A DNA stretch of 53,252 nucleotides from Gammaproteobacteria bacterium (GCA_009692345.1 SHZI01000006.1:1-53252), one strand, 5' to 3'; counted from the stretch's first letter, positions 17,930 through 26,292 are shown. The notes: generated by a model not told the origin, from the sequence alone. Numbers and translations are program-made.

Positions 17930-18376
17930 ATGCTCAAGGGATTTCATCACGCCGCCATCTCCACGCCGGACCTGGACCGCGCGGTCCGCTTCTACAGTGA
18001 GCTGTTCGGCTGCAAAGTCGTGCGGGAGTTTGGCTGGCCGGCCGGCATCCCCGAGGCGGATGCGCTGACGGGCCTGCAGAACTCCGCCGCCAGGGCGGTG
18101 ATGTTGCAGCTCGGTGCGAGCTATCTCGAGATCTTCGAGTTCAGCTCACCCACCCCCCAACCCGGCAATCCGGAGCGCCCGGCCTGCGACCACGGCATCA
18201 CGCACATCTGCCTCGAGGTGCGCGATAGTCAGGCAGAGTACGCCCGCCTGCAGCGGGCCGGTATGCGGTTTCACGCCCCGCCCCAGGCCCAGGAGGGCGG
18301 CTTCGTGACCTATGGCCGGGATCCCGACGGCAATATCGTCGAGTTGCTGGAATTCGGGATGCAGGAGCGTCTTTAG
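17930..18376 (+). CDS. VOC family (glyoxalase/bleomycin-resistance fold) protein
   Basis: This 148-residue protein has two beta-alpha-beta-beta-beta modules: module one opens with GFHHAAISTPDLDRAVRFYS, module two with HGITHICLEVRDSQAEYARL and ends with GRDPDGNIVELLEF. Potential metal ligands (His in FHHAAI, Glu in YLEIFEF, His in GITHICL, Glu in NIVELLE) are all in the expected strands, so a metal-dependent lyase, isomerase or dioxygenase activity is possible. ATG 17930 has AGGAG seven bases upstream. The last codons and TAG stop lie inside a REP palindrome, so the C-terminal MQERL is REP-encoded. Confidence 0.88.
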   Translation: MLKGFHHAAISTPDLDRAVRFYSELFGCKVVREFGWPAGIPEADALTGLQNSAARAVMLQLGASYLEIFEFSSPTPQPGNPERPACDHGITHICLEVRDSQAEYARLQRAGMRFHAPPQAQEGGFVTYGRDPDGNIVELLEFGMQERL

Positions 18377-18416
18377 GCGCGATCATTTAGGCGTCGCGCC
18401 TAAAGGCGCTCCTGCA
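18360..18416. repeat. REP palindrome with one mismatch
   Basis: Arms 18360-18382 and 18394-18416 pair with a single T/C difference; the right arm is TCGCGCCTAAAGGCGCTCCT plus GCA. It contains the final codons and stop of the VOC gene. An internal partial palindrome in the loop (ATTTAGGCG) repeats part of the arm. Confidence 0.88.
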
Positions 18417-18474
18417 GGTCCCATGCATTGCCCGGTGCTACCATGTCTGGCATTCATTCCATGGATGACGGTGT

Positions 18475-20802
18475 GTGGCACGCAAGCCCCGGCGCGGGTT
18501 GCGCCAGTACCTCTCGAAACGTGTGCTGGTCAGTCTCGCCACGGTGGCGGGCACCCTGCTGGTCGTCTTCGTTGGTTATGTGGCGCTCCTCGACCGGCAG
18601 ATCGTCCGGCAGTTTGAAGGCCGCCGCTGGGACCTCCCCGCGCAGGTCTATGCCCGGCCCCTGGAACTCTATGCCGGCCTCCGGCTCAGCGCGGATGAGC
18701 TGCAACGAGAGCTGACCGCTCTCGGCTACTCCAGCAACAGCAACGCCAAAACCCAGGGCATGTTCAGCAGGGCCCCGCAGCGGGTCGGCCTGGTCACGCG
18801 CCCCTTCCAGTTCTGGGATGGGGCAGAACCCTCCCGGAAGGCCACCATCCGGTTCGACGGGGCGACGGTGGTGGGTCTGGCGGACAGCAGCGGCAGGGAT
18901 TTGCCCTTGCTCCGGCTCGACCCGCCCCTGATCGGCAACATCTTTACCACCCATGGCGAGGACCGGATCGTCCTGGGGCCGGACAGCGTCCCGACAGCGC
19001 TGCTCGAAGGCCTGAAGGTCGTGGAGGACCGGGACTTCGACCGGCACGGCGGCGTATCCCTCCGCGCGATCGCCCGGGCGATGTGGGCTAACGTCCGGGC
19101 AGGCGGCATTGAACAGGGCGGCAGCACCCTCACCCAGCAGCTTGTCCGTAGCTACTTCCTGAACAACAGCCGGACGCTCACCCGCAAACTCCGGGAAGCA
19201 CTGATGTCGGTGCTGCTGGAACTCCACTTCGAAAAGCCGGACATCCTCAACGCCTACGTCAACGAGATTTACCTGGGCCAGTCGGGGGACCGGGCCATTC
19301 ACGGCTTCGGCCTTGCCAGTCAGTTCTACTTTGGCAGACCGCTGGCCGAACTCCAGATCCAGGACATCGCGCTGCTCATCGCCGTGGTGCGCGGCCCGTC
19401 CTACTACGACCCACGCCGCCGCCCGGAGCGGGCGCGGGAAAGGCGCGACATGGTCCTCGGCCTGATGGCAGAGTTTGGCGTCATCACACCGGCAGAGGCT
19501 GACAGCGCCAAGCGCAGGGACCTGGGCGTGCGCGGCACCGCCAGCAACTTCGCCAGCTACAACCCGAGCTTCATGGACCTGGTCCGCCGGGAACTGCAGG
19601 CGGACTACAAGGAAGAAGACCTGCAAACCGCCGGGCTGCGCATCATGACCACCCTCGACCCGCGCATCCAGGCCCTCGCGGAACTGCGCCTGACCGAAGG
19701 TCTGGCGACACTGGAACGCAATCGCCGCAAGAAGAACGCGAGCCTGCTGGACGGCGCGATCATCGTCACCGGGACCCAGACGCCCGACGTGGTGGCCATC
19801 GTCGGCGGCCGCAATGCCCGGCTCAAGGGCTTCAACCGGGCCCTGGACGCCCGGCGTCCCATTGGCTCCCTGGTGAAACCCGTGGTCTACCTGGCAGGCT
19901 TCGAGTCCGGCCGGTACACGGCGGCGACCGTTATCGAGGATGCACCGCTCACCGTAAAGCTCGATACGGGCAAGACGTGGCAGCCCCAGAACTACGATCG
20001 CCAGTACCGGGGCCCGGTGCCGGCAGTCCGGGCGCTCGCTGAATCACTGAACACCCCGACCGTCCGGCTCGGCATGGACGTGGGCCCGAAGCGTGTTGCC
20101 ACGCTCTTCAAGGGCCTGGGTCTCGGGACCGCACCCCGGCCGCTGCCCTCATTACTACTGGGTTCGCTGGAGCTCTCGCCCCTTGAAGTTGCACAGGTCT
20201 ACAACAGCCTCGCGAATGGCGGCTTCCGGACGCCGCTCAAGGCGGTACGGGCCGTGCTCGATGCGGAGGGCAAGCCGCTGGACCGCTACCAGCTGAAGAT
20301 CAATCGCGCGGCAGACCCGGCCGCAGTGCAGGAGCTGAACGCGAGCCTGACCCAGGTGGTGGATCGGGGCACAGCCCGGGGGGCCCGTGCCTGGTTGCCA
20401 CCGGGCCTCGCGGTGGCCGGCAAGACCGGTACTTCCGACGACCTGCGGGACAGCTGGTTCGCCGGTTTCACCAACGACCATGTGGTCGTGGTCTGGGTGG
20501 GGGCCGACGATAACTCCCCGACAGGGCTTACCGGGGCGTCGGGGGCCCTGCCCATCTGGGCCCGGCTGGTGGCCGGGTTTGGCGATGCCGGTTACGAATC
20601 GATGCCGGCGGAAGGTCTGCAGAATGTGTCTTTCGATTTCTCGACAGGCATGATGGCGGTGGCGGGCTGCGGCGACACGGTTACCCTGCCCCTGCCTGTC
20701 GGGACGGTCTTGCCACCCAACCCGATGTGCGGCGCAGGTTTCGACAACCTGGACGGGTTCGCGGAACGGGGCATTGAATGGTTGCGGGGCATACTGAACT
20801 GA
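18475..20802 (+). CDS. mrcB: penicillin-binding protein 1B, bifunctional transglycosylase/transpeptidase
   Basis: A 775-residue class A PBP. A short basic cytoplasmic tail and one transmembrane helix (about 15-40) precede the UB2H-like region (about 70-150), the GT51 glycosyltransferase domain (catalytic E184 in VVEDRDFDRHGG, and GGSTLTQQLVRSYFL) and the transpeptidase domain with SxxK (S465-L-V-K468), SLNTPTVRL and KTGT (K650). It polymerises lipid II and crosslinks glycan strands in the periplasm. The start is GTG 18475; no ATG is in frame nearby and the Shine-Dalgarno is weak. Its 3' end overlaps a TPR lipoprotein gene by 25 bp, the arrangement expected for PBP1b and an LpoP-type activator. 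Confidence 0.96.
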   Translation: MARKPRRGLRQYLSKRVLVSLATVAGTLLVVFVGYVALLDRQIVRQFEGRRWDLPAQVYARPLELYAGLRLSADELQRELTALGYSSNSNAKTQGMFSRAPQRVGLVTRPFQFWDGAEPSRKATIRFDGATVVGLADSSGRDLPLLRLDPPLIGNIFTTHGEDRIVLGPDSVPTALLEGLKVVEDRDFDRHGGVSLRAIARAMWANVRAGGIEQGGSTLTQQLVRSYFLNNSRTLTRKLREALMSVLLELHFEKPDILNAYVNEIYLGQSGDRAIHGFGLASQFYFGRPLAELQIQDIALLIAVVRGPSYYDPRRRPERARERRDMVLGLMAEFGVITPAEADSAKRRDLGVRGTASNFASYNPSFMDLVRRELQADYKEEDLQTAGLRIMTTLDPRIQALAELRLTEGLATLERNRRKKNASLLDGAIIVTGTQTPDVVAIVGGRNARLKGFNRALDARRPIGSLVKPVVYLAGFESGRYTAATVIEDAPLTVKLDTGKTWQPQNYDRQYRGPVPAVRALAESLNTPTVRLGMDVGPKRVATLFKGLGLGTAPRPLPSLLLGSLELSPLEVAQVYNSLANGGFRTPLKAVRAVLDAEGKPLDRYQLKINRAADPAAVQELNASLTQVVDRGTARGARAWLPPGLAVAGKTGTSDDLRDSWFAGFTNDHVVVVWVGADDNSPTGLTGASGALPIWARLVAGFGDAGYESMPAEGLQNVSFDFSTGMMAVAGCGDTVTLPLPVGTVLPPNPMCGAGFDNLDGFAERGIEWLRGILN

Positions 20803-21290
20803 AACTTAAGCTCGGTGGCAACCTGCTTGGCGCCCTGGTGCTGGTATCCGGCTGTGTGTCCCCGGAGTTCGGCACCCCGGAGCCCGTGTCCCGCACGCCG
20901 GTCCCGGTAAAGACCGTCCCGCCGCCCCCGGTAGCAGTGATCAGTCCGGTTCCGGATCTGCCGTCCACGCCTGCTGGCAGCGTCGAATCCCCGTCGCCGC
21001 CGGCACGGACCGCCCCGCCGGCCGGCGCTGCCGCCCAGACCCTTCTGACCCAGAGCCGCGCCCATCAGGCGACGGGTGACTATGCCCAGGCGGCGGCGTC
21101 CATCGAGCGCGCGCTGCGCATCGAACCCCGCCAGACCCTGCTCTGGCTGGAGCTGGGCAACATCCGGCTGAAGGAAGGCGACTTTCCCCAGGCGGAAAGC
21201 ATGGGGCGCAAGGCGCTGAGCCTGTCGGCAGGAGACGCAGCGCTGACGGCAAGGTCCGAGCAGCTGATTGCTACGGCGAAGAAGCGCTGA
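20778..21290 (+). CDS. TPR lipoprotein, probable LpoP-type PBP1b activator
   Basis: A 170-residue lipoprotein. The signal sequence ends in LVSGC (Cys near residue 26), a long Pro-rich linker follows (about 30-85), and the C-terminal 80 residues are TPR-like (SRAHQATGDYAQAAASIERA, LLWLELGNIRLKEGDFPQAE). In Pseudomonas aeruginosa and relatives, LpoP is an outer-membrane TPR lipoprotein encoded next to PBP1b and needed for its activity. The overlap with mrcB, the lipobox, the disordered linker spanning the periplasm and the TPR domain all match. The LpoP role is inference from organisation rather than from a diagnostic motif. Confidence 0.8.
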   Translation: MVAGHTELKLKLGGNLLGALVLVSGCVSPEFGTPEPVSRTPVPVKTVPPPPVAVISPVPDLPSTPAGSVESPSPPARTAPPAGAAAQTLLTQSRAHQATGDYAQAAASIERALRIEPRQTLLWLELGNIRLKEGDFPQAESMGRKALSLSAGDAALTARSEQLIATAKKR

Positions 21291-21382
21291 CGTTCGGCGC
21301 TCGCCACCGCAACAGCCCGATGGCATAGGCCACGTAGTAGCCGGCGAGCAAGCCGGCGACGGTAATCCCCCCGGAAATTGGC
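21271..21382 (-). pseudogene. C-terminal remnant of a membrane protein cut by an IS3 element
   Basis: On the minus strand the frame PISGGITVAGLLAGYYVAYA followed by IGLLRWRAPN reads as the last transmembrane helix and tail of a membrane protein, ending at TAG 21271-21273. The upstream part of the gene is absent: similarity to anything protein-like ends where the IS3-type terminal sequence begins near 21383. The stop overlaps the convergent TPR gene by 20 bp. The family cannot be told from about 35 residues. Confidence 0.45.
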
Positions 21383-21760
21383 TGAGGCCAGAAGTCGACT
21401 TTTCTCGTAATCTGAGTCGGGGAAGTTCCCGTGAAGAAAGCGCGATTTACCGACAGGCAAAGCATTGGCGTTCTGAAGCAGGCTGAAGCCGGCACCCCGG
21501 CGCCGCAGCTGTGCCGGACCCACGGCATCAGCACGGCCACGTTCTACAAGTGGCGGTCGACGTTCGGGGGCATGGACGTGCCGATGATGTCCCGGGTCAA
21601 GAAGCTCGAGGACGAGAACCGGCGCCTGAAGAAGATGTACGCCGAGGTGCAGAGGCGGGCCGAGATCATGAAGGAGGCCCTCGGAAAACAATGGTGAGGC
21701 CATCTCAGCGACGCGAGATGACCAGATGGGCGGTCGAGGCCAGGGGAATGTCGCCTAAAC
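21383..21760 (+). mobile_element. truncated IS3-family insertion sequence
   Basis: The element has a complete orfA and only the first 20 or so codons of orfB. A plausible left end starts near 21383 (TGAGGCCAGAAGTCGACTTT). OrfB begins at 21691 as MVRPSQRREMTRWAVEARG, the usual start of IS3-family DDE transposases, then similarity stops before any catalytic residue, so the right part has been deleted. The right boundary is uncertain (about 21750-21780). Confidence 0.8.
21431..21697 (+). CDS. IS3-family transposase OrfA
   Basis: An 88-residue helix-turn-helix protein (MKKARFTDRQSIGVLKQAEA, then HGISTATFYKWRSTFGGMDV) with a C-terminal leucine-zipper-like helix (VKKLEDENRRLKKMYAEVQR). This is the standard OrfA that binds IS ends and is normally joined to OrfB by a -1 shift; the A-run near GGAAAACAATGG at its 3' end would be the slip site. 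Because orfB is truncated, the element cannot transpose by itself. Confidence 0.88.
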   Translation: MKKARFTDRQSIGVLKQAEAGTPAPQLCRTHGISTATFYKWRSTFGGMDVPMMSRVKKLEDENRRLKKMYAEVQRRAEIMKEALGKQW

Positions 21761-21813
21761 CGCTGGAGCAACAGGTAACGGCAGACCCCTCAGCCAGACG
21801 CTCCGACGATAGC

Positions 21814-22266
21814 TCAGAGCCCCGGCCGAAACACCATCAGCCCGAAGATCGCCAGGACGCCGGCAAAGGAACCCAGCGCCAGCCGTGTCCAGCGCTGGAA
21901 CAGGGGCGCGAACCCGGCGGGCAGCCCTGTTTCAGCGCTGAACCCCGCCGTCATATCCCGCAGCTTCAGCTCCGTCTTCACCAGGTACACCCAGCACATC
22001 CCCGCGCTGATGTAGAGCGCCACCACGGCGACGAACCAGCTGGATTGCAATGGATAGCCCAGCTGCAACATCAGCAGGTAGCCGGTCGTCGGCTGAAGCA
22101 GAGCGACGGGCGTCGCGATGAACCACTCGGCCCGCACCGCGTTGCGGGTGGTGACAGCGATGGCGGCGGGGCTCCCGGAGCGGGCTGCCGTCACCATGAA
22201 CCAGAAGGCCCCGATGCCGACGCCGAACATGAGGGCGGAGCTGACGATGTGGAGCAGGCGGATCAT
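21814..22266 (-). CDS. DUF2269 family integral membrane protein
   Basis: A 150-residue protein with four hydrophobic helices. The N-terminal helix MIRLLHIVSSALMFGVGIGA begins with the conserved His/Ser region of DUF2269, and the C-terminal SFAGVLAIFGLMVFRPGL is typical of the family. The function is unknown. ATG 22266 follows directly on a REP half-palindrome, which leaves no clear ribosome binding site. It is on the same strand as the molybdoenzyme cluster but separated from it by 143 bp holding a long hairpin, so it may not belong to that transcript. Confidence 0.82.
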   Translation of the reverse strand: MIRLLHIVSSALMFGVGIGAFWFMVTAARSGSPAAIAVTTRNAVRAEWFIATPVALLQPTTGYLLMLQLGYPLQSSWFVAVVALYISAGMCWVYLVKTELKLRDMTAGFSAETGLPAGFAPLFQRWTRLALGSFAGVLAIFGLMVFRPGL

Positions 22267-22291
22267 TTCGCGGCTAAAGCCGCTCCTCCAC
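22265..22291. repeat. REP half-element upstream of DUF2269
   Basis: On the minus strand it reads GGAGGAGCGGCTTTAGCCGC followed by GAA and the ATG of the DUF2269 gene. It is a single REP stem of the same family with a GGC/GCC variant, here at a gene start rather than a gene end. Confidence 0.75.
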
Positions 22292-22309
22292 GGTAGCGGC
22301 AGCGTGGAC

Positions 22310-22359
22310 GGGTATCCCTTCTGCGCTCACCGTGTACTCACGGTAGCAGAAGGGATCCC
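22310..22359. repeat. long imperfect hairpin downstream of the molybdoenzyme beta subunit
   Basis: Outer arms GGGTATCCCTTCTGC (22310-22324) and GCAGAAGGGATCCC (22346-22359) pair with one bulge. An inner stem (ACCGTG / CACGGT, loop TACT) continues it, giving about 23 paired bases. It is unrelated to the REP family and has no T-run. It may end or stabilise the minus-strand transcript, whose last gene stops 50 bp away. Confidence 0.7.
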
Positions 22360-22401
22360 GGCCGGGCTGCCGCGGGCTACGAAGTAAGCTGTCGCCCGTG
22401 A

Positions 22402-22413
22402 ACGCGCTCCTAC
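22402..22413. repeat. degenerate REP head at the end of the beta-subunit gene
   Basis: On the minus strand it reads CGTAGGAGCGCG, matching the REP head. The TAG in it is the stop codon of the electron-transfer subunit gene (22410-22412). The rest of the palindrome is missing. Confidence 0.55.
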
Positions 22414-23426
22414 GAGGTGGCGGCACCGGTGGATGAGGTGATTTGCACGTCGGTGATGTTGAACAGCGACTTCCAGTCCTTCGCGATCAGCAGGTCCATC
22501 AGCTCGGACTGCTTGCCGGCCTTCGTCCGGTCCATCTCGGCGTCAAGAGTGATCAGCGCCTGGTCCACGCCCGGGCCGAACAGGTAGCGCAGGTAATCCG
22601 TCGGCACCCGGGGCTCGTCGCTGAAGCGACCTTCCGCATCAAAGGACGCGGGTAGCATGGGCGGCACGTAGAACACGTTGGGCTCCGTGCCAAATTCCGG
22701 GTGCAGGGGCAACGCCACCTTCCACTGATAGACCAGCTTGGCAATCGGCCCGTCCAGGTCTTCCAGAAAGCCGACGAAACGCAGGCGCCCGGGGCACTGG
22801 CGGGCGCAGGCCGGGGCAATCCCCTGCTCCACCCGCGGGAAGCAGAAGATGCACTTCTGGGACTTCCGCTTGACGTAGTTGTAGTACACCTTGTCGTAGG
22901 GGCAGGCCCGGTTGCACAGCCGGAAGCCCTGGCACTTGTCCTGGTCCACCAGCACGATGCCGTCCTGATCGCGCTTGTAGATGGCCCGCACCGGGCACGC
23001 CTCGAGACAGGCGGGCTTGGTGCAGTGATTGCAGAGCCTCGGCAGGTAGAAGTGGTAGTTGTTCGGGTAGTCCCCGGAGCTGGTGTCCTCGTCCCAGTTG
23101 GCGCCGTAGGTCATGGGCTCCTTCTGCTGGAGCCGCTCCTCGGTGCCCTTGAAGTACACCTCCTCATGGTTCAGCTGCGGCACGCTGCCGAAGTCGTTCT
23201 GGTCGTGAATGTCGCCGTACTGGAGCACGCCGTCTTTCCAGCCGGACTTGGCGCCCTTCTCTTCCCAGTTCTTGGGGTAACCGCGCCCGGGTTTGGTCTC
23301 GACGTTGTTCCAGAGCATGTACTCCTGGCCTTCCTCATCGGTCCAGAGCGACTTGCAGGCGGCTGTGCAGGCCTGGCAGCCGATGCACTTGTTGAGGTCG
23401 ATGACCATGGCTATTTGACGGGACAT
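22410..23426 (-). CDS. Fe-S electron-transfer (beta) subunit, ethylbenzene/DMS/C25-dehydrogenase type
   Basis: The 338 residues (about 38 kDa) have four cysteine groups in NarH/EbdB order: C14-C17-C20-C24 (CIGCQACTAAC), C132-C135-C140-C144 (CNHCTKPACLEAC), C165-F168-C171-C175 (CQGFRLCNRAC) and C192-C195-C207-C211. The Phe in the third group replaces a Cys, the classic sign that one of the four clusters is [3Fe-4S]. It moves electrons from the molybdenum subunit to a heme or other acceptor, presumably co-exported with the Tat-tagged alpha subunit, since it has no signal itself. Start 23426 precedes the first cluster by 13 residues. No gamma (heme b) subunit or TorD-like chaperone gene follows. 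Confidence 0.92.
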   Translation of the reverse strand: MSRQIAMVIDLNKCIGCQACTAACKSLWTDEEGQEYMLWNNVETKPGRGYPKNWEEKGAKSGWKDGVLQYGDIHDQNDFGSVPQLNHEEVYFKGTEERLQQKEPMTYGANWDEDTSSGDYPNNYHFYLPRLCNHCTKPACLEACPVRAIYKRDQDGIVLVDQDKCQGFRLCNRACPYDKVYYNYVKRKSQKCIFCFPRVEQGIAPACARQCPGRLRFVGFLEDLDGPIAKLVYQWKVALPLHPEFGTEPNVFYVPPMLPASFDAEGRFSDEPRVPTDYLRYLFGPGVDQALITLDAEMDRTKAGKQSELMDLLIAKDWKSLFNITDVQITSSTGAATS

Positions 23427-23453
23427 TGCTCTTTGCCTCTTGCTCTGGCTATT

Positions 23454-23475
23454 CGTAGGAGCGCCTTCAGGCGCG
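23454..23475. repeat. REP element between beta and alpha subunit genes
   Basis: CGTAGGAGCGCCTTCAGGCG plus CG: one REP stem with TTCA instead of TTTA. It contains the TGA stop (23467-23469, minus strand) of the catalytic subunit gene and lies in the 40-bp gap before the beta subunit start, so it could tune alpha-to-beta expression by forming an intercistronic hairpin. Confidence 0.8.
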
Positions 23476-26292
23476 AACGGCAGTAGTCGCAGTGAAAGCA
23501 GGTCCGGCCACCGGCTTGGCCGGAACGTGCTTCTCAAATTCAACCGTGTGATCGTGATAGGTCTGGTTGGGGACGTAATGCGGCGAGTTGTAGCGGATGT
23601 GGCCGTAATTCCCCACGAGCGACGTCGGCTTCAGCAGGCCCGCAGTCGGAATCGCGCCGCTGAAGTTCTGCCGGCCGCGAAACATCATCGGATCCCAGCC
23701 GTGGTACATGAACATCGCGCCGGGCTGCATGCTGGAGGTGACATGAGCCATGGCAATGAAGCCGCCCAGGGAGTTGAAGGTCCGAATCAGGTCGCCGTCC
23801 TTGACCCCCCGTTTGGCCGCATCATCCGGATTCACGTAGACGTCCGGCTCGCCCCGCTGGAGGCTGAGGAGAAACGCATCATCCCGCCACATGCTGTGGA
23901 TACCGTGCCGGGCGTGCCCCATCGTGAGCCGCAGCGGGAAACCCTTGATGGCAAGGGGATCAACGTACACGGGCAGTGCTTCACCTTCCTGCAGGAACCA
24001 GTCGTGATCGAAATAGAACTGCTGGCGCCCGGTGAGCGTGGCGTAGGGCCTTTTGTCGCGGGTACTGAAGAGGATGTCATAGCTGTAGGGCGACTTGGGA
24101 CCGAACTGGGTACCTTCCGAGTCATCGCCCCGGACGAAGCCCTTCTTGGCCAGCTCTTCAAACGACATCTTCGGAATACCTTCCGAGTTGTCGATAAGGA
24201 ACTGGGCGATGTCCCTGGTACTGGTGATCTTGCCGTTCATGGTAAACAGCTCGTGCACTTTGCTGTAGTCGTGCTCGATGGGCTTGCCGTAGAGAACATC
24301 CTTCACGGGTGGCAGCTGCCGGGCCGCCGCCTTCTCGCTGATTGCCTTGGCGATACGAGCCATGATCTGCCAGTCATCCTCGGACTCCCCGAGGGGCGGC
24401 ACGGCCCGGTCGAGGACCTGGATGAAGGGCGTGCGGCCTTCCATCACGAAGTCCTGGCGCTCGTAGTGCTGGGCAACCGGAAGTACGTAATCGGAGTACA
24501 TTGCCGTAACGCTCATGTCGGGCGTCATCGCGACGATCGTTTCGAGCTTGGCCAGCACCGTTTCCCGGAAGCGCGTGCCGGCCGCGCGCCAGTTGGCGGT
24601 GTTGTGGCCGCACATGAAGGCCATCTTCCAGGGCGTCTTGGCGTAGTCCGGGAGCCAGCCGTTGTTGATGGATGCGCGATAGTGCTTGTCGAAGTGGTCC
24701 GCGATCTCATTGCCGTAGGTCGCAGTGTTCAGCGCCTTGCCGTCGCCTTTGGCGTAGTCCCAGACTGAAATCGCGGCGACCTTGACGCGGGGACCGATAC
24801 CCGCAAACACGAACTGGGCAAAGCCATCGCCCTTCGCCAGCTGCGTGGTCTGCATGCCGCCACCGTCCCGGCCCGTGTTGCCGGTGAGCGCGCACATCAA
24901 CAACCAGGCACGGTGGAGCTTGTCACCGTGCAGCCACTTGCAGGAACGGTAGCCCGCGTAAATCATGCCGGCGCCTGACCTGGCGAAGGTCCGCGCGACG
25001 GCGCGCGTGTTGTCCGCATGGACCCCCGTGATCACCTGGGCCATCTCCGGGGTATAGCGGGAGTTGCACAGCTCCCTGGTCATGGCGAAGACGGTCGTGA
25101 CCTCAACCCGGCCCGACTTCGTCTTGACGGTCCACCGCCCCTCCAGCGCCGGCTTCAGGCCGTTGAGCACCAGCGACTCTCCGGGCTTCTGCGCCGGCGT
25201 CGGGCTGCCGAAGGCCCCGAAGCCGGTAGCGGGCGCCTTGACGGGTTTGCGGGTCTTCTCGTCCCAGAAGTAGAAAGAGGTGTCAGCAGCGGCCCCCGTC
25301 TCACCGAAGTCACTCGCGCGCAGAAACTTGCCGTTGTCCACGCGAACGAGAAACGGCAGGTCAGTCTGCTCCCGCACGTAATCGGTGTCGATCAGGCCAT
25401 CGGCGATGATCGTCTGCACCATGGCCATGGCGAGCGCGGTGTCCGTGCCTGGCTTGGGGTTCAGCCACTTGGAGGAGTGGATAGCCGTGGCGCTGAAGTC
25501 CGGCGCAATCGTGACCACCTCCGTGCCGTTGTACTTGGCTTCCCAGAAGAAATGCGCGTCAGGAATGCGGGTGGCGGCGGGATTGGCGGCCCAGACCAGT
25601 ACGCACTTGGACTTGTAGATCGCCGCCATGTTGTCCCCGGGCAGGTTGTAGCCCAGCGTCATATAGGCGCCGACGGGCAGGTCCCCCACGCCGGCGAAGG
25701 TCTCGGGGATCACGATGCCGGTCACGTTGGCAAAGCGGAAGAGCGCCGTGAACGAGGCGCGCTTCAGGATCATCTGGGTGCCCATGGCGAAGGTGATGGA
25801 GTCCGGGCCCGACTGGGTGGCGTGCTCGATGACCTTGTCCGCGATCTCACTGATCGCCTGGTCCCAGCTGACCCGCTCCCACTGGCCTGCGCCGCGCTCG
25901 CCCACCCGCTTCATGGGGTAGAGCACGCGCTGCTTGCCATACATGTACTTGGAGTGGCGAATGCCCTTCTGGCAGCCCCGGGGGCCGTAGTCCGGGGTGT
26001 CCTCGCCCGAACGGCCGTACTCTCCCTGCTGCTCCTCGCGCCAGACGATGCCGTTCTTGACGTAGATGTTGAAGGCGCAGTGGCCGCTGCAGTTGATGCC
26101 CCGGCTGCCCCGGACCACCCGGTCCCAGGTCCACTTGCGGCGCATGACGTCTTCCCAGGCGCCATACACCGGGAGGTCCGCCCCGGCGGTGGCGAGGGCC
26201 TCGCCGGGCATGTACTTGAGCGACAGCGCCGCGGCTGCCGCTGCACCCGAGTGCTTCAGGAATCCGCGTCGGTCAGTCGTCAATGCAGCCAT
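23467..26292 (-). CDS. Tat-exported molybdenum catalytic (alpha) subunit, type II DMSO reductase family
   Basis: The 941-residue product has the Tat motif DRRGFLK (R8-R9), then the FS0 cluster region with C68, C72 and C107 (INCSGHCAFNIYVKNG ... PRGCQKG). The Mo ligand is probably D204 in GVGDLPVGAYMTLG, aligned with the NarG Asp. Size and motifs match ethylbenzene dehydrogenase, dimethylsulfide dehydrogenase and steroid C25 dehydrogenase alpha subunits, which hydroxylate hydrocarbon carbons anaerobically with water or do related redox chemistry. The residue four before C68, which is His in NarG, is Arg64 here. The gene lies between the nitrilase-like gene and the beta subunit, all on the minus strand. 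The exact substrate is unknown; a terpenoid or steroid side chain is a guess. Start 26292 opens directly at the signal peptide. Confidence 0.92.
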   Translation of the reverse strand: MAALTTDRRGFLKHSGAAAAAALSLKYMPGEALATAGADLPVYGAWEDVMRRKWTWDRVVRGSRGINCSGHCAFNIYVKNGIVWREEQQGEYGRSGEDTPDYGPRGCQKGIRHSKYMYGKQRVLYPMKRVGERGAGQWERVSWDQAISEIADKVIEHATQSGPDSITFAMGTQMILKRASFTALFRFANVTGIVIPETFAGVGDLPVGAYMTLGYNLPGDNMAAIYKSKCVLVWAANPAATRIPDAHFFWEAKYNGTEVVTIAPDFSATAIHSSKWLNPKPGTDTALAMAMVQTIIADGLIDTDYVREQTDLPFLVRVDNGKFLRASDFGETGAAADTSFYFWDEKTRKPVKAPATGFGAFGSPTPAQKPGESLVLNGLKPALEGRWTVKTKSGRVEVTTVFAMTRELCNSRYTPEMAQVITGVHADNTRAVARTFARSGAGMIYAGYRSCKWLHGDKLHRAWLLMCALTGNTGRDGGGMQTTQLAKGDGFAQFVFAGIGPRVKVAAISVWDYAKGDGKALNTATYGNEIADHFDKHYRASINNGWLPDYAKTPWKMAFMCGHNTANWRAAGTRFRETVLAKLETIVAMTPDMSVTAMYSDYVLPVAQHYERQDFVMEGRTPFIQVLDRAVPPLGESEDDWQIMARIAKAISEKAAARQLPPVKDVLYGKPIEHDYSKVHELFTMNGKITSTRDIAQFLIDNSEGIPKMSFEELAKKGFVRGDDSEGTQFGPKSPYSYDILFSTRDKRPYATLTGRQQFYFDHDWFLQEGEALPVYVDPLAIKGFPLRLTMGHARHGIHSMWRDDAFLLSLQRGEPDVYVNPDDAAKRGVKDGDLIRTFNSLGGFIAMAHVTSSMQPGAMFMYHGWDPMMFRGRQNFSGAIPTAGLLKPTSLVGNYGHIRYNSPHYVPNQTYHDHTVEFEKHVPAKPVAGPAFTATTAVRA

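Noticed and set aside
23440-24768. 442-codon open frame on the plus strand inside the molybdenum subunit gene
   Set aside because: It is the antisense shadow of a strongly conserved gene; long opposite-strand frames are expected at this G+C content and the translation has no family features.
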